Shown here: piece after piece, positions 62,999 to 64,000 of the stretch
How the letters are laid out: every line of letters begins with the position of its first letter
How positions within the stretch are numbered: the stretch's first letter is position 1
Origin: Frondihabitans sucicola
GTDB taxonomy: Bacteria > Actinomycetota > Actinomycetes > Actinomycetales > Microbacteriaceae
Assembly (NCBI RefSeq): GCF_030296615.1
Contig: NZ_AP027732.1
Span: forward strand, 1,116,001 to 1,180,000
Length of the DNA stretch: 64,000 bases
Direction: 5' to 3'
The notes under the pieces: generated by a model
The model's input: the letters and a program-made list of their open reading frames with translations, nothing else
Database searches by the model: none
Told to the model about the DNA's origin: nothing
Translations under genes and position numbers: made by a program

Positions 62999-64000
62999 AT
63001 GACTGTTCGCGAGCCCGCGCTCGTTCCCGTGCCCAGCCGGCGCGGACCTCTCCGGCCGATCACCGGCCTCCTGCTCGAGAGGATCCTCGGCCGGTGCCTC
63101 GCCGTGTTCACGGTCGTGTTCGGGGCGCAGGGACTGCCGTTCGCGATCCTGCAGCAGGACGTCCTCCGCGCACCGTTGTCGCTGATCGTCGTCGTCGCTC
63201 TGTTCGGGGCGTTCCTCGCGACCGCGGTCGCCGGATTCGCCGGCCGATCCGTCGAGGTCGCCGCCCCGATCGTGCCGATCGTCTATCTCGTGTCGATGGC
63301 GACCTGGCCGCTGACGGTGCGGGATCCTGCGCTGGTCCAGCCCTCGGTGCCGTGGCTCTGGTTCGTCTGCAATCTCGTCCTCGCGACGGGGGTGTTCGCG
63401 TTCCGGCCGTTGATCGCGTCGGTCTACCTCGTGCTGATCCCGGCCGTGTTCTTCGTCGTGCGCCAGACGCCGTCGGGCGGTGGGGCGTCGGTCGGGCACG
63501 CCCTGCTCGACAGCACCTACACCGTCGTCCTCGGAGCGGCCGTGCTGGTGCTGGTCGTGCTGCTGAGGAAGGCCGCGCACGACGTCGATGCGGCTCAGGG
63601 GGCCGCGGTCAGCCGCTACGGCGACGCCGTGCGCGAGCACGCCACGGAGCTGGAGCGCGTCCAGGTCGACTCGATCGTGCACGACGGCGTCCTGACCGCC
63701 CTCCTGTCGGCCTCGAGGGCCGAGACTCCGCGCGCGCGCCGCCTGGCCTCCGTCATGGCGGAAACCAGCATGACGCGGCTGGTCACGGCTGCGGAGGCCC
63801 CGAGAGCTGCCGGCAAGGAGGTGCCGCTCGCGCGGATCCGGGAGCGACTGGACCGAGCGCGCGTCCACCTCGACCCCGAGGCCCACCTCTCGCCCGAGAG
63901 CGAGGCGGGTTGGCTCCACCTGCCGGCCGACATCGCGCAGACCCTGGCCGACGCCGCGGTTCAGGCACTCGTGAACAGCTGCCAGCACGCCGGTGAGGAC
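62999..64000 (+). CDS. sensor histidine kinase, partial
   Basis: The frame from ATG 62999 is open to the window edge; 334 residues are visible. Six or so hydrophobic segments occupy residues about 25-190 (CLAVFTVVFGAQGLPFAI, LSLIVVVALFGAFLATAVAGFAG, YTVVLGAAVLVLVVLLRK). A dimerisation helix then contains VQVDSIVHDGVLTALLSASR, with a likely phospho-accepting His in VHDGV. The visible end, DAAVQALVNSCQHAGED, is the N-box of the ATP-binding domain. The sensor input is unknown. Confidence 0.8.
   Translation, partial: MTVREPALVPVPSRRGPLRPITGLLLERILGRCLAVFTVVFGAQGLPFAILQQDVLRAPLSLIVVVALFGAFLATAVAGFAGRSVEVAAPIVPIVYLVSMATWPLTVRDPALVQPSVPWLWFVCNLVLATGVFAFRPLIASVYLVLIPAVFFVVRQTPSGGGASVGHALLDSTYTVVLGAAVLVLVVLLRKAAHDVDAAQGAAVSRYGDAVREHATELERVQVDSIVHDGVLTALLSASRAETPRARRLASVMAETSMTRLVTAAEAPRAAGKEVPLARIRERLDRARVHLDPEAHLSPESEAGWLHLPADIAQTLADAAVQALVNSCQHAGED

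Overview
The window is a high-GC chromosomal segment of a flagellated actinobacterium, most probably a member of the Microbacteriaceae. This rests on codon usage, frequent GTG/TTG starts, LAYTG-type wall-anchoring tails, an NrtR/NadV operon, and a flagellar set that lacks the L- and P-ring genes. No rRNA, tRNA, insertion sequence, prophage or CRISPR array was seen. The sequence is cut inside a gene at both ends.

Layout. 1-4.7 kb: partial SDR oxidoreductase (-), a membrane-anchored unknown (+), a DEAD-box RNA helicase (-) and a DUF1684 protein (-). 4.8-7.2 kb: a tightly coupled four-gene minus-strand operon made of an Esx-like small helical protein, a 443-residue Ala/Gly/Ser-rich protein, an LpqN-like protein and a small unknown. 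7.4-10.8 kb: a lipoprotein, a small membrane protein, an SRPBCC protein, a block of 57-bp and 41-bp tandem repeats, a ComB-like protein, DUF427 and a second DUF1684. 10.9-15.8 kb: a complete peptide-type ABC importer. 16.0-19.1 kb: an NAD-salvage operon (prs-like, nadV, nrtR) behind a palindromic operator. 19.2-23.9 kb: CGNR regulator, SprT-like protein, TPR protein, and a divergent TetR/DHA2-efflux pair.

24.0-56.6 kb is a near-complete flagellar regulon: fliW-flgL-flgK-flgN on the minus strand, then fliA, fliC, fliD, fliS, fliT-like, flgB, flgC, fliE-fliJ, an NlpC/P60 hydrolase, fliK, flgD, flgE, flbD, motA, motB, fliM-fliR, flhB, flhA, an flhF-like gene and csrA on the plus strand. Two unrelated minus-strand genes interrupt it: DoxX and a lamin-tail surface protein. 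No fliL, flgM, flgG, flgJ, flhG or chemotaxis genes were seen. Five sites fit TAAC/TTAC-N15-(G/T)CCGATAG, the form expected for the sigma-28 encoded here by fliA. The fliC leader has a GCCC-ACGGAT-GGGC hairpin and a second ACGGA at the ribosome binding site. With csrA and fliW in the same cluster, this points to CsrA/FliW control of flagellin.

56.8-64 kb: a spermidine-synthase-like methyltransferase, a membrane protein with a DesK/LiaS-type kinase and LuxR-type regulator, a wall-anchored surface protein behind a structured leader, a maltokinase-cap-like protein, and a partial sensor kinase.

Two features cut across the window. First, there are two families of fixed-length intergenic palindromes: five copies of exactly 68 bp and four copies of exactly 77 bp, with compensatory arm changes. 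Second, about 16 single-base frameshifts interrupt otherwise well-conserved genes. Five of these restore a gene if a TCC(T) is read as TCCC(T), so they look like consensus sequencing errors rather than gene decay. All such genes are annotated as intact CDS with the break noted.
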